A stretch of 64,000 nt of DNA from an uncultured Lachnospiraceae bacterium (GTDB lineage Bacteria > Bacillota > Clostridia > Lachnospirales > Lachnospiraceae). The notes below the pieces were generated by a model, which was not told the DNA's origin, did not search any database, and saw nothing but the letters and a program-made list of their open reading frames with translations. Made by a program: the position numbers and the translations under genes. Shown in pieces: positions 43,338 through 52,650 of the stretch (the stretch's first letter is position 1; every line of letters starts with the position of its first letter). The DNA lies in contig CAJUPI010000011.1 in NCBI GenBank assembly GCA_910588125.1, positions 1 to 64,000 of the forward strand, read 5' to 3'.

Positions 43338-46300
43338 TTAGCCGGTAATCTGTGACAGATAGCTGGCCTGGGAATTCATCTTATTGATCATGGTCTCCAT
43401 CGTAGTAAACATGGAAATGTAACGATCCTCTTCTGTCTTCAGCTTTGCCCGCAGCTGCTCAATCAGATCCTGCTTGGATTTGATCTCGTTATAAATCTGA
43501 TTCTTCATGATGGAAGTCGGAATCTTCTCAGAACCGGCCTCCTCAATCAGACGGCCGTAGGAATTGCCGTTCCTGGTAGCATAGCGGGTGGCATATGGCG
43601 TAAAGGTATCTTCCACAATCTTCACTAAGCCATTTCCCATGCCGCTGCCGCCGGTAAAGAGCGCCGATACCTTCTCAGGCTTATTCTCCATCGCACTGCG
43701 GAACGCATTCTCGTCAAAGACCAAAACGCCGCCGTCCTTTTCGTTATCGGAATAGCTGATACCCAACTCCTTCAGATCTTCATAGCTGAGCCCCGTCTGC
43801 TTCATCAGCTTTGTATAGACTGACTGAATATCCATGCTCAGATCCCGCATCGTGGAATCATTGAACAGCAGACCGGATTTCGCCTTTTTCTCCCAGTTTT
43901 CAATGGAGGTCTCGTTCATCTCATCCTTCTGCTCATCCGTCAGAGGACCATAGGAGCTGTCCGGACGGGTGGTGACCTGAGTGTTGACCTCGGTTACGAT
44001 AGCGTTGAAATCCTCGAAGAATTTCTTGACCTTCTCTGTAACCTTATCTACATCGGCTTTGGCGCTGAAGGAGACGCCGGCGGAGGTATCAGCCTTCCAG
44101 ACCTCTTTCCCATCCGCACCTTGTACATATTCTCCACCAAACACGCCGGATACGGTAACCGTCATGCCCTCCAGATCAAAAGTATTGGAAGCCCGCTCCA
44201 TGCTGACGGTCACCCCGTTGCCGTAGCTGACATCGATGATGGCATCCTGGCCTTTTACCATATACGCTTCATTTCTGTCTGCAAAGAAGGCTTTTGCCTC
44301 ATCGGACGCCCCAGCTTTAAGCAATGCTTTTGTCACATCTTTATCGCCGGCCTTCAATACAAAGCTTCTGCTCTCTTCGTCAAATTCTGCCGTTACTGCT
44401 TCTCCGTCATGAGTGATTCCTGCATTTTTAATCTTCTCAAGAACATCAGAAATCTTATCATCTTTTTCTACCGCTATCGACTGGCTGCCAATGGTGAAGG
44501 TCCCGGTATCTCCCGTCTGATCCCACAGCCCCATACTTTCGATCGTACTGTCTTCCGTTACCTCCGAACGGCCAAACAGATCTCTTGCCAATGCAGAATC
44601 CAGGCTGATCTCCCGCCCGGAGCCGGTTTCTTCCGACACCAGCATAAACTGGCCTGTAGCCGCCACATAGGTAGCCTTCACTCCGGCATCCGAGGAGTTA
44701 ATCTTGGACAAAATCGAACTGATGGAGGTATTGGCATTGATTCCGCCGATCTTGACACCGTTGATCACCAGGCCGTCGCTGTATTTTTCATCGTTGATGT
44801 CGATCTCCAGCGAGGACTGCTTTAAAGTGCCGTTGAGATTAACCTTGTTGGACTCTCCGTTGGCAATCCCCAAAGTGTACAGCACACCGCCGTCGTTACT
44901 GCTGACAGATATGGAGGAATCCTGCTTTTTAGTCTTAAATGTGAGATTCTCCCCTTCGATCCCTACCTGAACATTGCCTGTACCAAAGGCTTTATCCAAA
45001 CGCTGCTGAACATTGTCCTTGATCATCTCCAGACGTTTCTGGTTCAACTCCTTGGATATCGCATCCTGCTGCTCAAGCGTCGCTTCTTCTGTCAGCCGTG
45101 CAGTCATCGATTTGTCAGCCAGACATTTATCCACCCTGGCCTGCAGAGCTTTTTCTGTCTCGGCATCGATTCTTTTAATCTGCCCGCCTTTGCCATCGTC
45201 GACCATCTCGTCTTTCGCTGTCGTCACCCGGTCTTCGATAGCAAGCTCGGCCTGTCTTTCCTTCACCCGTTCCTCGATTTTCTTTTGCTCCAGCTTGGCA
45301 TCAACAATTCTTTGTATCTCTTCTTCCTTCAGGTCTTCCGATGGGAATTCGGTATCTCCCAGCTCCTCTTCCGCTTCTTTTCTTAGAGCATCTCTTATCT
45401 CAGCCTCTACACTGGTTGCATCATGGCCGTTTGCCTCTGCCTCCTTGACCAGCTTATCCTGGAATGCAACGGCCAGTCCTCCCTTTTCCTCCAGCTTCTT
45501 ATTCATGGCGGCAATCAGATCTTTGTCATCATCCGGTTTGTCGGCCAGCTCAGGCTTCTCCGCCTTCACCTCTTCTCTCAATTCCTCGAGGAATTCTTCC
45601 TGTGCCTTTGTCAGTACATCCGCCCGAATATTATTATCGGCATCCTTTTCGGCCGCCTCTTGCTCCTGGGTCCGCAACGCATTGATAATCGCTTCTTTTT
45701 TGCTTGCCAGCTCAGCTTCTGATATGGGCGTCCAGGTCCCATCCGCCTTCTTTGTCCCCAACAGCTCACGAAGCTTATCATCGCTCAGCGCCAGATTGTG
45801 CAGCACTTTTGCCTCTTCATTCGTGATCAGCATGATATCTTTAGCACTGCCGTCATAATTGAAGCTCAGCTTTTCATTTCTCAGAAAATCGATCGTATTG
45901 ATTCTCGTAGTTACTGATTTTTCAAATGCACCCAGATTGGCATTGTAAGTATCCAGATCGATAGTGTCCTTATTCGTCTTGCTGCCTGTATATCCCAGGC
46001 CGGCCAGCGCCGTAGAGTCACCCTGGATCTCATAATTGCCGATTCCATTTAATGGCTTAAGCTCCATCGTGCCGTTCGTCTTGTTATACTCGAACTGAAA
46101 AGCTTTGCTGATCGAAGTATTTTCATTATCCTTATCGCCAAAATGTATGGAAGACTGCTTCAACAGCTCATTCAAATCCTTCGCCAGCTGCTCATATCCT
46201 TCCGCATCCTCTGGAAAATAATCTATATTGTGGGTGACTCCCTTCTCGTCTACATAGCTTCTGGCAAACTCAAAGGTTCCTGCTGCCTTACCGTTCTCAT

Positions 46301-46799
46301 CCACAAACTTTAACTGTGCCCCGGACAGGTTCGAATAAGATCCAGCCTTGCCGCCCAGCTCTTTAAGCGCCATCGTCAACGCCTTATCCTGGCGCTTCTC
46401 CGACATCCGCACACTGGAGGAAGCCAACTGCCGTACTGCCTGCACCGATACGTTCCCCACCAGCTCCGAAGCCCCGGAAGCCGTGACAAACCGGGTGGAC
46501 TCCTCCTTGCCCAGAACACTGATCAGGCTCTTGGCAAAGGTGTTCGGATCCTTCAGGCTGTTCACCGAAGTATAGCTGGAAAAATTGTCATACAGATCCA
46601 GGATCTTATCGCTGATGCTTCTGAATGCCTCCTGCTTCCACTCCAGCTTGGTGATCGCACTCTCCTGATTCCAAATCTTGGTATTTGTACCGGCAGTCAT
46701 CTGCTCGATGATCGCGTCACGGTCGATGCCGGATGCCATGCCGCCGTAGCCTCTCAACGATGTATTGCCCAGACTGCTGGTTGATGATACACTGGCCAT
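43338..46799 (-). CDS. fliD: Flagellar filament cap protein FliD, unusually large
   Basis: The protein is about 1153 residues, roughly twice the usual 450-650. The N-terminal FliD motif is clear (SGIDRDAIIEQM, WNQESAITKLEWKQEAF). The C-terminal domain is typical (TLFTGGSG-like SALFTGGSGMGNGLVK; the final coiled coil ends MINKMNSQASYLSQ). The extra length is largely a Glu/Lys/Ala-rich, predicted coiled-coil insertion at about residues 325-605, and extra beta domains. One Cys (about residue 559) lies in it, unusual for an exported filament protein. The ATG at 46799 has AAAGGAG at 7 bases. A sigma-28-like promoter lies at 46881-46908. It heads fliD-fliS-FliT-like-FliD-like. Confidence 0.94.
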   Translation of the reverse strand: MASVSSTSSLGNTSLRGYGGMASGIDRDAIIEQMTAGTNTKIWNQESAITKLEWKQEAFRSISDKILDLYDNFSSYTSVNSLKDPNTFAKSLISVLGKEESTRFVTASGASELVGNVSVQAVRQLASSSVRMSEKRQDKALTMALKELGGKAGSYSNLSGAQLKFVDENGKAAGTFEFARSYVDEKGVTHNIDYFPEDAEGYEQLAKDLNELLKQSSIHFGDKDNENTSISKAFQFEYNKTNGTMELKPLNGIGNYEIQGDSTALAGLGYTGSKTNKDTIDLDTYNANLGAFEKSVTTRINTIDFLRNEKLSFNYDGSAKDIMLITNEEAKVLHNLALSDDKLRELLGTKKADGTWTPISEAELASKKEAIINALRTQEQEAAEKDADNNIRADVLTKAQEEFLEELREEVKAEKPELADKPDDDKDLIAAMNKKLEEKGGLAVAFQDKLVKEAEANGHDATSVEAEIRDALRKEAEEELGDTEFPSEDLKEEEIQRIVDAKLEQKKIEERVKERQAELAIEDRVTTAKDEMVDDGKGGQIKRIDAETEKALQARVDKCLADKSMTARLTEEATLEQQDAISKELNQKRLEMIKDNVQQRLDKAFGTGNVQVGIEGENLTFKTKKQDSSISVSSNDGGVLYTLGIANGESNKVNLNGTLKQSSLEIDINDEKYSDGLVINGVKIGGINANTSISSILSKINSSDAGVKATYVAATGQFMLVSEETGSGREISLDSALARDLFGRSEVTEDSTIESMGLWDQTGDTGTFTIGSQSIAVEKDDKISDVLEKIKNAGITHDGEAVTAEFDEESRSFVLKAGDKDVTKALLKAGASDEAKAFFADRNEAYMVKGQDAIIDVSYGNGVTVSMERASNTFDLEGMTVTVSGVFGGEYVQGADGKEVWKADTSAGVSFSAKADVDKVTEKVKKFFEDFNAIVTEVNTQVTTRPDSSYGPLTDEQKDEMNETSIENWEKKAKSGLLFNDSTMRDLSMDIQSVYTKLMKQTGLSYEDLKELGISYSDNEKDGGVLVFDENAFRSAMENKPEKVSALFTGGSGMGNGLVKIVEDTFTPYATRYATRNGNSYGRLIEEAGSEKIPTSIMKNQIYNEIKSKQDLIEQLRAKLKTEEDRYISMFTTMETMINKMNSQASYLSQITG

Positions 46800-46880
46800 T
46801 TTTATGTCTCCTTTCTCTTCCACTCGTTTCTCATCTGAAAATGAAATCCCTGAAAAAAATCAATTTTAATCTATACTTAT

Positions 46881-46908
46881 TTATCGACATGGTTTATAAT
46901 AAAATTAA
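46881..46908 (-). promoter_or_regulatory. Sigma-28-like promoter of the fliD unit
   Basis: TTAA (46905-46908), 16 bases, GTCGATAA (46881-46888) on the minus strand. Confidence 0.75.
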
Positions 46909-46966
46909 TATCTGAACTAAAAAAATCATTTTAATCATTTACTATTTTAACATTGGAGGTACCGTT

Positions 46967-47752
46967 TTGTCTATCACAATTACAGTTTCCAATCAGAAAG
47001 GCGGGGTCGGCAAGACCACTACATCTGCGGCGATCGCCTCCGGGATCTTTCTCAAAGGCAAGAAGGTTCTTGGCATTGATCTGGACCCGCAGGGGAACTT
47101 AGGCTTCTGTCTGGGCGCCGGTATGGATAACCGTTATACGGTTCTGGATGTCCTTAAGGGCACGGTTCCGGTTCAGGAAGCCCTTTTTAAGAGCGATTAT
47201 GGAGATCTCCTGGTCTCGGATATCACCTTGAGCAGCAGCGGCTTAGAGAGCATCCCCGCCCGCCGGGAGTACATTTTAAAAAATGCGATTGCCCCCATCG
47301 TGGATCAATACGATTATATTATCATAGATACCCCGCCGGCGCTGAACCTGCTGACCGTCAACGCCTACTCGGTTTCAGACTTTTTGATTATCCCGATGGC
47401 TTCGGATATCCTGAGCTTAGTAGGGCTGGCTCAGCTGAAGGAGACGATTGAGACAGTCCGCGACACCTTCAATCCGGGACTGAATGTCCTTGGCATCCTG
47501 CTCACCCGTTTTAATGCCCGCACGCTTCTTTCCCGTGACGTGCTGGAGATGGCGCAGCAGCTTGCCGTACAGATCCATTCGAAAGTATTCGATACCAAGA
47601 TCCGCTCCGGAGTGGCAGTTGCCGAGGCTCCGGCGCACGGCGAAAGTATCTTTTCTTATAATGCCCGCTCAGCAGCGGTTAAGGATTATATGGCGTTTCT
47701 CGACGAGATCGCACCGGAGATCCACTTAAAGGAGGAATCAAACAATGGCTAA
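46967..47752 (+). CDS. ParA-family (MinD/Soj-like) ATPase
   Basis: The 261-residue protein has the deviant Walker A motif (KGGVGKTTT), a switch I region with DLDPQGNLG, and Walker B (YIIIDTPPALN). The fold and length match chromosome- or cargo-positioning ParA proteins. The start is TTG with GGAGG 7 bases upstream. It is divergent from fliD and overlaps the next gene by 8 bases; no parB or parS is present. It may position flagellar or chemotaxis complexes using the neighbouring ComFB protein as adaptor. It lacks a C-terminal amphipathic helix of the MinD kind, so DNA rather than membrane binding is more likely. Confidence 0.93.
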   Translation: MSITITVSNQKGGVGKTTTSAAIASGIFLKGKKVLGIDLDPQGNLGFCLGAGMDNRYTVLDVLKGTVPVQEALFKSDYGDLLVSDITLSSSGLESIPARREYILKNAIAPIVDQYDYIIIDTPPALNLLTVNAYSVSDFLIIPMASDILSLVGLAQLKETIETVRDTFNPGLNVLGILLTRFNARTLLSRDVLEMAQQLAVQIHSKVFDTKIRSGVAVAEAPAHGESIFSYNARSAAVKDYMAFLDEIAPEIHLKEESNNG

Positions 47753-48596
47753 GAAAACCAATAAAACATCTCATGTAATGGATTTGCTGACCAACGGCGC
47801 TTCCGGCGAGGTAAATGAACCCGCCGGCGAAGCAGCCGCTTCCCCGGAAGGCGCAGCCCCTCAGGAGAAAAAAGGCGACGTCCAGTCCCATACCGTTACT
47901 CCAAAGAAAGTCACTGTCGTGGACGAAAGCAGCCGGAATGACCGGCTCTCCCAGGAGATTCTGAATAAGCTTTCTGAAGAACTGGAGTCTGACGCCGCCG
48001 GACAGAGCTCCGGGGAAGAACCCCCCGCTCCGGCTGTGCAAACCGCTGACGCAGCCTCCGCCCCCGTTGCGGCACCCGCTGCTTTGGAAGCAGAGACTGT
48101 TCTGGAAGCGGCGGCCCCGGCCGAAGAGATTCCTTCTGTAGAAGAAGATGCAGCCCCCAGCGAAGTCCCGGCCGCCGAAGCCGCCAGCGAAGCCCCGGCC
48201 GCCAGTGTCCCTTCCGCCCCGGAGGACGCTAAAGCCTCTTTGGATCCCGCCCTCGCTCCGCCGTCAAGAAAAGATATCCTTCCCAGCATCATGCCCAAGA
48301 GCAAGCTTCATGAGCGTCTGAACCAGGATGATTATCACTTTGTCAACGTGATGGAGCTTTTGCTGCTTCGTCAAGATCTGGACAGCTATCTGGATCAATA
48401 CGGAGTATGTAAATGCGATCGCTGCCTCGCTGACGTCTGTGCCCTGGTGCTGACCGGCCTTCCGGCCAAGTACGTGGTGGCAGGAAAAGATTCGGTATCC
48501 CCGATTCTCGGCTACTACGAAAGCAAATATAAAATCTACATGCTGACTGAGCTTATCAAAGCCTGCAATAAGGTCCGGGAGCATCCGCGTCATTAA
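47745..48596 (+). CDS. ComFB-domain protein with disordered linker
   Basis: The 283-residue protein has a short basic N-terminal peptide (KKTNKTSHVMDLLTNG, 3-18) and a helix with SQEILNKLSEELE. A long Ala/Pro/Glu linker covers about 85-175. The C-terminal ComFB domain (about 199-270) has NVMELLLLRQDLDSY, the CKCDRC cluster (222-227) and DVCALVLTGLPAKYVV. ComFB proteins have been linked to competence and to cyclic dinucleotide binding. Basic N-terminal peptides of ParA partners stimulate their ATPase, so this may be the ParA adaptor. AAAGGAGG precedes the ATG within parA. Confidence 0.82.
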   Translation: MAKKTNKTSHVMDLLTNGASGEVNEPAGEAAASPEGAAPQEKKGDVQSHTVTPKKVTVVDESSRNDRLSQEILNKLSEELESDAAGQSSGEEPPAPAVQTADAASAPVAAPAALEAETVLEAAAPAEEIPSVEEDAAPSEVPAAEAASEAPAASVPSAPEDAKASLDPALAPPSRKDILPSIMPKSKLHERLNQDDYHFVNVMELLLLRQDLDSYLDQYGVCKCDRCLADVCALVLTGLPAKYVVAGKDSVSPILGYYESKYKIYMLTELIKACNKVREHPRH

Positions 48597-48624
48597 AAAA
48601 GCTAAAATGAAGTTACCCGATCCC

Positions 48625-48757
48625 CAATGTCATTTCGTTGATTTTCTCAGAAGGTAACACCATGGAAAAAGGGGCGGGAAGAGGCGGGAAATGGTTGGCT
48701 GCTTCCCGCTCCTTTTTCCATGGCTGAGCATTCTCAAAGATAAACTTAATAACATTG
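48625..48757. repeat. Palindromic intergenic element, copy F
   Basis: The 133-bp copy runs from CAATGTCATTTCG to the inverted end AACATTG. Its central stem pairs CCATGGAAAAAGG-type arms with CCTTTTTCCATGG. Flanks share ACCCGATCC on both sides, a likely 9-bp target duplication. It lies between the convergent ComFB and ABC transporter genes and would also serve as a terminator. Confidence 0.85.
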
Positions 48758-48814
48758 CACCCGATCCTGGGATTTATCATCAGCAGTGCCAACGCCCTCA
48801 TCCCTGGAAGCGCC

Positions 48815-50647
48815 TTACCTCCCTGCAAACACATGCATAGCCGATTCCTCTTCAAACTGCCGGGAATACAACTCATAGTAATATCCCTTTTTCGCCAGCA
48901 GTTCTTTGTGATTTCCACGTTCTATGATTTTCCCATCCTTTACCACCAATATCAGATCCGACTGGCGGATCGTCGACAGCCGGTGAGCAATCACAAAAGA
49001 GGTATGGCCTTTTAAAAGACGGCGGATCGCCTTCTGGATCAACTGCTCCGTCTGCGTGTCAATTGAGGAAGTTGCCTCATCCAGCACAAAGATTGCCGGG
49101 TTTGCCAGAATCGCCCGGGCAAATGAGATCAGCTGTTTCTCCCCCACGGAAAGACGGCCGCCGCTTTCTCCCACATTGCTCTCATAGCCATGCTCCAGCT
49201 TCGCGGCCACCACATCGGCCGACACCTCTCCGGCCGCTTCCTCCACTTCTCTGTCCGTGGCATCGAGACGGCCATAGCGAATATTCTCCCTTAAAGTTCC
49301 GGAAAACAGATGAGGGCTCTGCAATACATAACCGATCTGGCTGTGCAGCCATAATTGAGAACGCTCACGGTAATCCCGGCCATCTATCAGGATTCTTCCC
49401 TCCGTAGGTTCAAAAAACCGTCCTAAAAGATTCACCAGCGTCGATTTTCCCGCGCCGGTTTCCCCCACAATCGCCACATTCATCCCCGCCGGCACATGTA
49501 AATCAAAGTGCTCCAGTACATAGTCCTTGCCGTCCGGGTAACGAAATGACACATCTTCAAACACGATATCTCCCTGAATCCGTTCCCAATTCTCTTTTCT
49601 GGCATAGAAAGCATCTCCATACCGGGCAATCACCGCTTCTTCATCCACCACATCGGGCTTTTGTTCCAGCAGATCCATGACCCGCTCGATATTGGCCTGG
49701 CAGGATATCAGCTCGGAAAGCAATCTCGCCAGCTGTTGGACCGGCTCAAACAAGATCACGGCATAAGACAAAAATACGGACAGTGTCCCCAACTGCATCA
49801 GCTGCTCCCTGACTAAATTGCCGCCTCTGGCCAGTACAACTGCCGAAGCCACCGAGCTGCAAAGGAGAATGAGCGGAATATAGATCGCATTCAGCTTTGC
49901 CGAACGGCTGGCTGCGCGGTGCATCTCTGATGTCCGGCGGAAAAACTCCCGGTCATTGTCCGGCTCGATTCCCATTGTCTTGGATGTCCTTACTCCTGTG
50001 ATCCCCTCGTTATAAGCGCTGGTTATCTGAGAATTTATCTTGCGTACCTTGCGGTTCCAATGCAGGATCTTATTCTGGAAATAAAGGGTCAGCAGGGCAA
50101 TCCCCGGTATAATCATCAGCAGGATCCGGGCCAGCCCTCCATCCAGCAAGAACATGATAACAAACACACTGGCCACATAGATGAACGCCCAGAACATATC
50201 CACCAGCCCCCAGGCAATCATAGATGCAATCCGCAGGGTATCACTCATCACACGGGCATGGATATACCCCACCGGTGTTGTATTATAATAGGGAAAGGAC
50301 AATGTCTGTAAATGTTCAAATTGGGCCCATTTTAGATCTCTCCCTACATTCATCTCGATTGTTGTCGCAGCATGTACGGAAAAATACACACTCACCGTTT
50401 GTGCCACAATCATCAGCACATAAGCCGCCGCAAAGGGCTGCAGTCCATCCAGCGTATTCTGCATAATAAAATGATCGATGGCATAGCTCTGGAATAGCGG
50501 AGTCAGCACATCCACGGCTGCCAGAAAAACATTCAGCCCCATGGTAATGACAAAAAACCGGCGATAAGGCTTGAAAAAAGGCAGCATTTTTGCCCAGACC
50601 CGAAAGCTGAAAGGTTTTTTATATTCCTGTTCCTCATATGCTGCCAT
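48815..50647 (-). CDS. ABC exporter half-transporter (fused membrane and ATPase domains), second subunit
   Basis: The 610-residue protein has six membrane helices (about 20-320) and an ATPase domain with Walker A (GETGAGKST), Walker B (FVLDEATSSID) and a signature that reads LSVGEKQ in place of LSGGQ. The catalytic Glu after Walker B is present. Its partner is encoded just upstream, overlapping by 14 bases. Together they would form a BmrCD/TM287-288-type heterodimer. The substrate is unknown; drugs, lipids or peptides are all possible. Confidence 0.93.
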   Translation of the reverse strand: MAAYEEQEYKKPFSFRVWAKMLPFFKPYRRFFVITMGLNVFLAAVDVLTPLFQSYAIDHFIMQNTLDGLQPFAAAYVLMIVAQTVSVYFSVHAATTIEMNVGRDLKWAQFEHLQTLSFPYYNTTPVGYIHARVMSDTLRIASMIAWGLVDMFWAFIYVASVFVIMFLLDGGLARILLMIIPGIALLTLYFQNKILHWNRKVRKINSQITSAYNEGITGVRTSKTMGIEPDNDREFFRRTSEMHRAASRSAKLNAIYIPLILLCSSVASAVVLARGGNLVREQLMQLGTLSVFLSYAVILFEPVQQLARLLSELISCQANIERVMDLLEQKPDVVDEEAVIARYGDAFYARKENWERIQGDIVFEDVSFRYPDGKDYVLEHFDLHVPAGMNVAIVGETGAGKSTLVNLLGRFFEPTEGRILIDGRDYRERSQLWLHSQIGYVLQSPHLFSGTLRENIRYGRLDATDREVEEAAGEVSADVVAAKLEHGYESNVGESGGRLSVGEKQLISFARAILANPAIFVLDEATSSIDTQTEQLIQKAIRRLLKGHTSFVIAHRLSTIRQSDLILVVKDGKIIERGNHKELLAKKGYYYELYSRQFEEESAMHVFAGR

Positions 50648-52481
50648 TTGGCACCTCCTCTCTCACTTTGGCGTATCCGTTATCTTGTATCTGCTTTCTG
50701 TCGTCTCCGCTCATCTGAAGCTCGTAAATCTGCCGGTAAATCCCCTGCCTGCCAATCAATTGTTCATGAGTCCCCAGCTCTTCTGCCCGTCCCCGGTTCA
50801 GCACCAGAATCTGATCCGCTCCCATCAATGTGGTAATCCGATGAGAAATCAGAATCACTGTAGCCCCCTTCATCCGTTCCTTCAAAGCCATGCGGATCCG
50901 GAAGTCCGTTTCCGAATCCACCGCTGACAGAGAATCGTCAAAAATCATAATCGGCGCCTTCTGCAAAAGCATCCGCGCGATCGCTACCCGCTGCCGCTGG
51001 CCGCCGGATAACGTCACTCCCCGTTCCCCCACCAGAGTGTCATAGCCGTCGGCAAAGCTCATAATCGCCTCATCGACACAGGCAATGCGGGCCGCCTGCC
51101 GGATCTCCTCCATCGTGGCTTCCGGCGCGGCAACCGCTATGTTTTCCCGAATCGTCCGGGAATATAAAAATGGTTCCTGAAGCACCATTCCCACATTCCG
51201 GCGCAGCCATTCCAACGGAAGCTCGCAAATGTCTGCGCCGCCGATGGCAATGCGTCCCGACCACATCTTTGCTGCCTCTTCCCTTCCGCCATCCAGTTCA
51301 TAAAGCCGGGTCAAAAGCTGCACAATCGTACTCTTCCCGCTTCCCGTGCCGCCCAAAATGCCAAACGTCTGTCCCTGGGGAATCACGAAAGAAAGATGAT
51401 CCAGTACCTTCTCGCCCTGTCCATAGCCAAAAGAGACCTGTGAAAATGTGATATCCATGCTCTGTGGAAGCTCCTTTTTTTCCAGCTCTTTATCCCGATA
51501 CTCCTCTTCCTCTCCCTGGATAATATAATCCACTCGCTCAAAGGACACTCCCGCCTTACTCATGTCCGAAAGAATTCGCCCCAATCCGCGAACCGGCCAC
51601 ACCAGCACCGTATTATAGGAGGCAAAAGCCACAAATTCCCCTACGCTCATCTCTCCATGAACGGCTGTTGCCGCTCCCAGCACCACCACTGCCACTACCT
51701 GCAAACCAGTAATCAGATCCCCGACTCCCCAGTAAAGCCCGGACAGCGTTCCCAGATGAATCCACATGCTGGCAAAGGCTTCATTTTTTTCTCGAAAGCG
51801 TTCCAGTTCAAACCGTTCCCGCCCAAAGGCGCGCACCACCCGCACTCCGGTGGCATTCTCCTGCACCACCGTGGACAGCTCTCCTTCCGCCTCATCCGCC
51901 TTTGTAAACCGTTTCGCAATCAAACGGTAAAAAACAGACGAATATCCCGCTACCACCGGCACAAAAAGCAGCACTACCAGCGCCAGCTTATGATTCATCG
52001 AAAACATCATAGCAAAAGAAATCCCGATCAGAAAAACCGTGCGAAACACCTCCAAAAGCTGCGTGACCACAAAATTCCGGATTACCTCCACATCAGAAGT
52101 GCACCGCTGGATGATATCCCCGGTCTGATTTTTGTCATGCCAGCTCATCGGCAGTCTCTGTACATGGGCAAACAGAGAATCCCTCATATTTTTTGCAAAA
52201 TTCTCGCCCGCCCGTGCCGTGCAGGTGCGGCTCACAAACATCGACACCCCTGACAGCACTGCCACCCCTACAATCACGAGCGCTAAAAGCCAGAGGTTTT
52301 CCTCCAAATACTGATATCCGCTCCCACCCAACACTTCATCGATGCTGAAGCGAAAAATCTGCGGTGTCGCGGCATTTAATATCGTAGTCGCTAAAGATGC
52401 GGCTATGGCACATAAAAAATAACGCTTTGATCCATGGAAATAACGCAATACCAATTTAATTTTTCTATATTTTTTGCTCAA
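50634..52481 (-). CDS. ABC exporter half-transporter, first subunit
   Basis: The 615-residue protein has six membrane helices and an ATPase domain with Walker A (GGTGSGKST), a canonical LSGGQRQ signature and Walker B IMIFDDSLSAVD. The catalytic Glu is replaced by Asp. With the LSVGEKQ of the partner this gives one canonical and one degenerate ATP site, as in known heterodimeric exporters. The start is TTG with AAGGA 9 bases upstream. No regulator gene is adjacent. Confidence 0.93.
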   Translation of the reverse strand: MSKKYRKIKLVLRYFHGSKRYFLCAIAASLATTILNAATPQIFRFSIDEVLGGSGYQYLEENLWLLALVIVGVAVLSGVSMFVSRTCTARAGENFAKNMRDSLFAHVQRLPMSWHDKNQTGDIIQRCTSDVEVIRNFVVTQLLEVFRTVFLIGISFAMMFSMNHKLALVVLLFVPVVAGYSSVFYRLIAKRFTKADEAEGELSTVVQENATGVRVVRAFGRERFELERFREKNEAFASMWIHLGTLSGLYWGVGDLITGLQVVAVVVLGAATAVHGEMSVGEFVAFASYNTVLVWPVRGLGRILSDMSKAGVSFERVDYIIQGEEEEYRDKELEKKELPQSMDITFSQVSFGYGQGEKVLDHLSFVIPQGQTFGILGGTGSGKSTIVQLLTRLYELDGGREEAAKMWSGRIAIGGADICELPLEWLRRNVGMVLQEPFLYSRTIRENIAVAAPEATMEEIRQAARIACVDEAIMSFADGYDTLVGERGVTLSGGQRQRVAIARMLLQKAPIMIFDDSLSAVDSETDFRIRMALKERMKGATVILISHRITTLMGADQILVLNRGRAEELGTHEQLIGRQGIYRQIYELQMSGDDRKQIQDNGYAKVREEVPNGSI

Positions 52482-52650
52482 ATTCTCCCGTCCTTATCTG
52501 ATATGTTGATAAAAGCTGTTCTACAAGCTTACCACAAAGCGGACTTTTTGCCAACAATAGCTTTTGCTGTGTTTACCGTATTGCTGCGAGCTGTTTTATT
52601 ATAAAGGTGTATAGAAGTGTATAGAAGAAAGAGAAGAAAGAGACAGAAAG

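Noticed and set aside
45013..45858. Long open frame antisense to fliD (281 codons)
   Set aside because: It is a shadow of the Glu/Lys-rich repeat coding on the other strand, Ser-rich and without ribosome site or family resemblance.
46967..48596. Plasmid or chromosome partition locus (parAB)
   Set aside because: The second gene has no ParB helix-turn-helix or CTPase motif, and no parS-like palindrome was seen nearby.
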